9,176 nt of DNA from JANQPA01 sp964628385 (lineage in GTDB: Bacteria; Bacteroidota; Bacteroidia; Chitinophagales; Saprospiraceae): assembly GCA_964628385.1 (NCBI GenBank), contig CAZVOD010000125.1:1-9176 (forward strand), read 5' to 3'. This document shows positions 7,206 to 9,176 of the stretch, piece after piece. Position numbers and translations under genes: made by a program. A model generated the notes under the pieces. The model was not told the origin of the DNA. It saw nothing but the letters and a program-made list of their open reading frames with translations, and did no database searches. The stretch's first letter is position 1; every line of letters starts with the position of its first letter.

Positions 7206-7283
7206 AAGCGTGTTTGGAATTTACTTTTGATGGCGAAAATACATTTAGGATGATGAAAATGAATCTAAACCAGCAATTCTCAG

Positions 7284-7314
7284 TTTCAACTTTGCGGATT
7301 AGTTGTTACCTTTG
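7284..7314 (+). promoter_or_regulatory. Bacteroidota-type promoter of the small membrane protein gene
   Basis: TACCTTTG at 7307-7314 matches TAnnTTTG exactly. TTTC at 7284-7287 lies 19 bases before it, a fair -33 position with one mismatch to TTTG. Transcription would start near 7320, giving a leader of about 20 bases that is almost entirely A and G before the ATG at 7340, as often seen at well-translated Bacteroidota genes. Confidence 0.6.
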
Positions 7315-7339
7315 AAGAAGAAACGAAAAAACAAAAAAC

Positions 7340-7498
7340 ATGGAACAAACAGCAAAAAAATCTAATGCTATAGATTGGCTAATATTTCTCGTATCATTAT
7401 CTATTATGATTTACATGCTTATGTATGTGGATGAATGGTTCTGGGTAGTACTACCTTTTGTATTGACTTATTTTGTGAAGGCATTGAGAATGATGTAA
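7340..7498 (+). CDS. Small two-helix membrane protein, unknown function
   Basis: This 52-residue frame begins MEQTAKKSNAIDWLIFLVSL and ends VKALRMM. A short charged N-terminus (1-10, two lysines) is followed by a hydrophobic helix at about 12-30, a short acidic turn (D31, E32) and a second hydrophobic, aromatic-rich helix at about 33-48. It ends with positive residues K47 and R50. Both ends probably face the cytoplasm, an inference from the positive-inside rule. Although short, it is well supported as a gene: a good -7 element 26 bases upstream, an A-rich leader, and a strong terminator beginning 21 bases after the stop. It follows the sortilin-like gene with no terminator between them, so read-through transcription is also possible. 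I recognise no family. Confidence 0.72.
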   Translation: MEQTAKKSNAIDWLIFLVSLSIMIYMLMYVDEWFWVVLPFVLTYFVKALRMM

Positions 7499-7518
7499 TT
7501 TGAATAAACATCAACCAC

Positions 7519-7561
7519 AAAAAAAGGCTTCCTGCTAAATTACTGCAAGAAGCCTTTTTTT
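7519..7561. terminator. Strong bidirectional intrinsic terminator
   Basis: Seven A (7519-7525), GGCTTC, one mismatched base, TGC, a nine-base loop, GCA, one mismatched base, GAAGCC and seven T (7555-7561) form an almost perfect inverted repeat. It has a T run after the hairpin on both strands. It ends the small membrane protein gene (stop at 7498) on the plus strand and the PRX_like1 gene (stop at 7578) on the minus strand. Confidence 0.93.
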
Positions 7562-7577
7562 ATGCTCATTTCAGTGG

Positions 7578-8228
7578 TTATTTCTTGGTTTTGATCGTAC
7601 AACCAATAGCTCTGGTAAAGTTAGGATCAACCGTTTTTCCACTTTCCAATGCTTTTACTGCTGCTTCTACATAATTGACTTCCACAGCAGATGGATCATT
7701 GGCGTTATCATCCAATGCGCCGATATACTGCACTTTACGATCAGCAGAAAGTAGATAAATGTGCGGTGTTCTGGAAGCTCCAAACTTAGGATACACCTTC
7801 TGGCCTTCGTCCATCAGGTACACAAAAGGGAATGCCTTGTCTTCGGCACGCTCTTTCATTTTATCCATACTATCGCCGGGCTGTACATCCGGATCATTAG
7901 GCTGAATAGCTACAACCGGATATCCCATCTTCACCGTTTTTTTATGGGTTTCGATGATTCTATCTTCATACTTCACAGCCCATGGACAAGTATTGCAGGT
8001 AAAAGTAATGATATACCCTTTCAGGTCTTTATTGTACTGCTCTTTGTACATGTCGGCAATTCTTTCCAGAGAGTACATCTTACCGTCTATATTTTCCAAA
8101 TTGAAATCAGGAGCGATATCTCCTACCTCCAGGCCGTCGGCTTCCACTTGTGTTGCGGTAAAAGAAGCCGCCATAAACAGACCAGCCGCTGCGAAAAGTA
8201 CAAAAGATAAACCTAAGATCTTTCTCAT
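7578..8228 (-). CDS. Exported PRX_like1-type thioredoxin-fold protein
   Basis: The protein is 216 residues. A Sec signal peptide (1-30, LGLSFVLFAAAGLFMAA core, probable cleavage after VEA) is followed by a peroxiredoxin/thioredoxin fold. GDIAPDFNL (36-44) is the usual AhpC/TSA opening. The redox motif is C78-N79-T80-C81 in FTCNTCPWA, with conserved YEDR after it. The cis-proline is P155 in RTPHIY, and the ending AIGCTIK, with C210, is the hallmark tail of the PRX_like1 group. It probably reduces or oxidises thiols, or handles peroxides, outside the cytoplasm; its partner is unknown. The frame extends eight codons further to a TTG at 8252, but the ATG at 8228 gives a normal signal peptide, so I chose it. 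It lies downstream of a TlpA-like lipoprotein gene on the same strand with a 113-base gap, and ends at the bidirectional terminator. Confidence 0.88.
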   Translation of the reverse strand: MRKILGLSFVLFAAAGLFMAASFTATQVEADGLEVGDIAPDFNLENIDGKMYSLERIADMYKEQYNKDLKGYIITFTCNTCPWAVKYEDRIIETHKKTVKMGYPVVAIQPNDPDVQPGDSMDKMKERAEDKAFPFVYLMDEGQKVYPKFGASRTPHIYLLSADRKVQYIGALDDNANDPSAVEVNYVEAAVKALESGKTVDPNFTRAIGCTIKTKK

Positions 8229-8280
8229 AATTTGTATTGATTTAGTGACCAAATAATGTAGGATAATTTAAATTCATTTC

Positions 8281-8324
8281 GCGGAGGATAATAGGTCGTA
8301 AAATGGTTCCTTTTACCCATCCGC
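8281..8324. repeat. Nested inverted repeat between the two thioredoxin-fold genes
   Basis: GTAAAA (8298-8303) and TTTTAC (8311-8316) form a perfect six-base stem around a seven-base loop. GCGGA (8281-8285) and TCCGC (8320-8324) can form an outer stem. No T run follows on the minus strand, so it is not an intrinsic terminator there. It may be part of the leader or promoter region of the downstream gene, or a processing site in a shared transcript. Confidence 0.4.
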
Positions 8325-8341
8325 CCAACGAGCCTTAACTT

Positions 8342-8908
8342 CTAAAGCATTGACTCTACTGCCTCTTTCAGGGTGTCGTAATCGTCCAACTCTCCACTAA
8401 AGAATTTGCGTTCTTTAGCATTGTAAACAACCGTTACGGGAATAGCTCCATCCCAGGATTGCTCCACTTTGGGAATCCAGTCATTCTGAGCCGGATCAGT
8501 CAATACCATAACATCCGGCTGTAAGTTTCTTTGCTCAACAAAGGCTTTTAGACGGGTTTCTATCTGATTGGGAAAATCCATACTCACCAAGATTATGCGG
8601 GCTTTCTTCCCCTGAAGGTAATTGTGTAAGCGCTCAAAATAAGGCAACTCTTTAACGCATGGCTTACACCAGGTTGCCCAAAAGTTGATAATGTAAGTAG
8701 AATCGTTTTGGAAATTGAAAATGGGCTCAATCCCCGAAAACTCCTCGTACACCGGATAAGGAACATCGTATTTGCTGGAACTCATGGCTGTGGCATCTGC
8801 CTGTTCTTCCATGCCGTCCACATCTGTACTGCCAGCACTAGAACTAGAACAGGAAAAAGTGAGGCTAAGTAGTACACCCATGAAAAAGGATATCGTTTTG
8901 AAATTCAT
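8342..8908 (-). CDS. TlpA-like thioredoxin-fold lipoprotein
   Basis: This 188-residue protein has a lipoprotein signal peptide ending in LTFSC, with C20 as the lipidated cysteine. A serine-rich and acidic linker (21-48) follows, then a thioredoxin-like domain from about 55. The redox motif is C81-K82-P83-C84 in NFWATWCKPCVKELP, typical of TlpA/ResA proteins, and the cis-proline is P157 in AIPVTVVY. It should be membrane-anchored and act outside the cytoplasm, reducing protein disulfides, for example in cytochrome maturation or for partner enzymes; the target is not shown. No cytochrome maturation genes are visible nearby. The domain is short but complete. The ATG at 8908 is supported by the signal peptide; no Shine-Dalgarno sequence is seen. 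The gene is upstream of the PRX_like1 gene on the same strand, so joint transcription is possible. Confidence 0.9.
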   Translation of the reverse strand: MNFKTISFFMGVLLSLTFSCSSSSAGSTDVDGMEEQADATAMSSSKYDVPYPVYEEFSGIEPIFNFQNDSTYIINFWATWCKPCVKELPYFERLHNYLQGKKARIILVSMDFPNQIETRLKAFVEQRNLQPDVMVLTDPAQNDWIPKVEQSWDGAIPVTVVYNAKERKFFSGELDDYDTLKEAVESML

Positions 8909-9176
8909 ACGTCATGCACTTTTGTATCGTAAAACGACATAAAAAGGTAGATATTTCCAAATTATTTTTGTTAAGGTTGGGTTAATGGGGGGTGGAGAGA
9001 GATTGGAGATTAGAAGTAGGAGGCTAGTGGTTATTGCCTCCAACTCGTTTTTGTTCATCATCCGCTTACCTAACTGGGCCTTAACCCCTGGGCCGAATCT
9101 GGACACCACTCGTACCGTTGCAAGAGTAGTCTCCGACTACGATACCGATCTTCGCAGTCCTCTCTCGTAATGGACA
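8909..9176. other. Right-edge region of unknown content
   Basis: Upstream of the TlpA-like gene the sequence is A/T-rich up to about 8983, then purine-rich to 9030. It becomes clearly richer in G+C (54% over 9061-9176) to the window end. GGAGGC (9019-9024) pairs with GCCTCC (9036-9041), and five T follow at 9048-9052, a possible plus-strand terminator with no gene before it. GTAGTC (9126-9131) pairs with GACTAC (9135-9140) around a three-base loop. Open frames exist on both strands, but none of the short translations resembles a protein I know. The change in composition suggests the edge of another gene, an RNA gene or a mobile element cut by the window. Confidence 0.35.

Noticed and set aside
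7222..7229. TACTTTTG, a third exact TAnnTTTG match, just after the sortilin-like gene
   Set aside because: The motif is short enough to arise by chance in A/T-rich DNA. The element at 7307-7314 is better placed for the small membrane protein gene.
8985..9170. Plus-strand open frame of 61 residues at the right edge
   Set aside because: It starts in low-complexity purine-rich DNA and crosses a hairpin. The peptide resembles nothing I know, and minus-strand frames are equally open.

Overview
The window looks like a chromosome segment of a Bacteroidota bacterium, most likely of the order Cytophagales. Four things point that way. Several intergenic regions contain matches to the Bacteroidota -7 promoter element TAnnTTTG. 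Most starts lack a Shine-Dalgarno sequence and are preceded by A/T-rich DNA. A DUF4221-like beta-propeller gene is present. There is also a very large secreted sortilin/Asp-box propeller protein of a kind common in this phylum. Composition is moderate in G+C and gene density is ordinary. I see no CRISPR array, tRNA, rRNA, intact insertion sequence or phage gene.

Layout, left to right. Positions 1-259 are A/T-rich with no gene. A two-gene minus-strand unit follows: a RimK-type ATP-grasp glutamate ligase (1220-2128) and, 27 bases downstream, an aspartoacylase/succinylglutamate-desuccinylase-like zinc enzyme (260-1192). One enzyme adds amino acids through an amide bond and the other is of a family that cleaves amide or acyl bonds, so they may act on the same modified product. 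Next comes a plus-strand fragment of a DUF4221-like propeller protein that has lost its N-terminal part (2440-3132). A strongly self-complementary intergenic block (3167-3256) separates it from a small exported protein of unknown function (3304-3741).

The centre is one 1052-residue exported sortilin-like protein with eleven Asp-box motifs (4047-7205). It is preceded by a gap of about 300 bases that holds candidate promoter elements, two interleaved inverted repeats and a 12-base perfect palindrome. After it lies a 52-residue two-helix membrane protein (7340-7498) with its own good -7 element. It ends at a strong bidirectional terminator (7519-7561) shared with the convergent genes to the right.

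The right part carries two minus-strand extracytoplasmic thioredoxin-fold genes: a TlpA-like lipoprotein (8342-8908) and, downstream, a PRX_like1-type protein with a signal peptide (7578-8228). Together they suggest thiol redox work in the cell envelope. The last ~135 bases are richer in G+C than their surroundings, contain a tight hairpin, and could not be assigned.

I found no dedicated, clearly new multi-gene system. The items most worth a second look are the small membrane protein gene, the two structured intergenic blocks (3167-3256 and 3873-3923) and the ligase/hydrolase pair.
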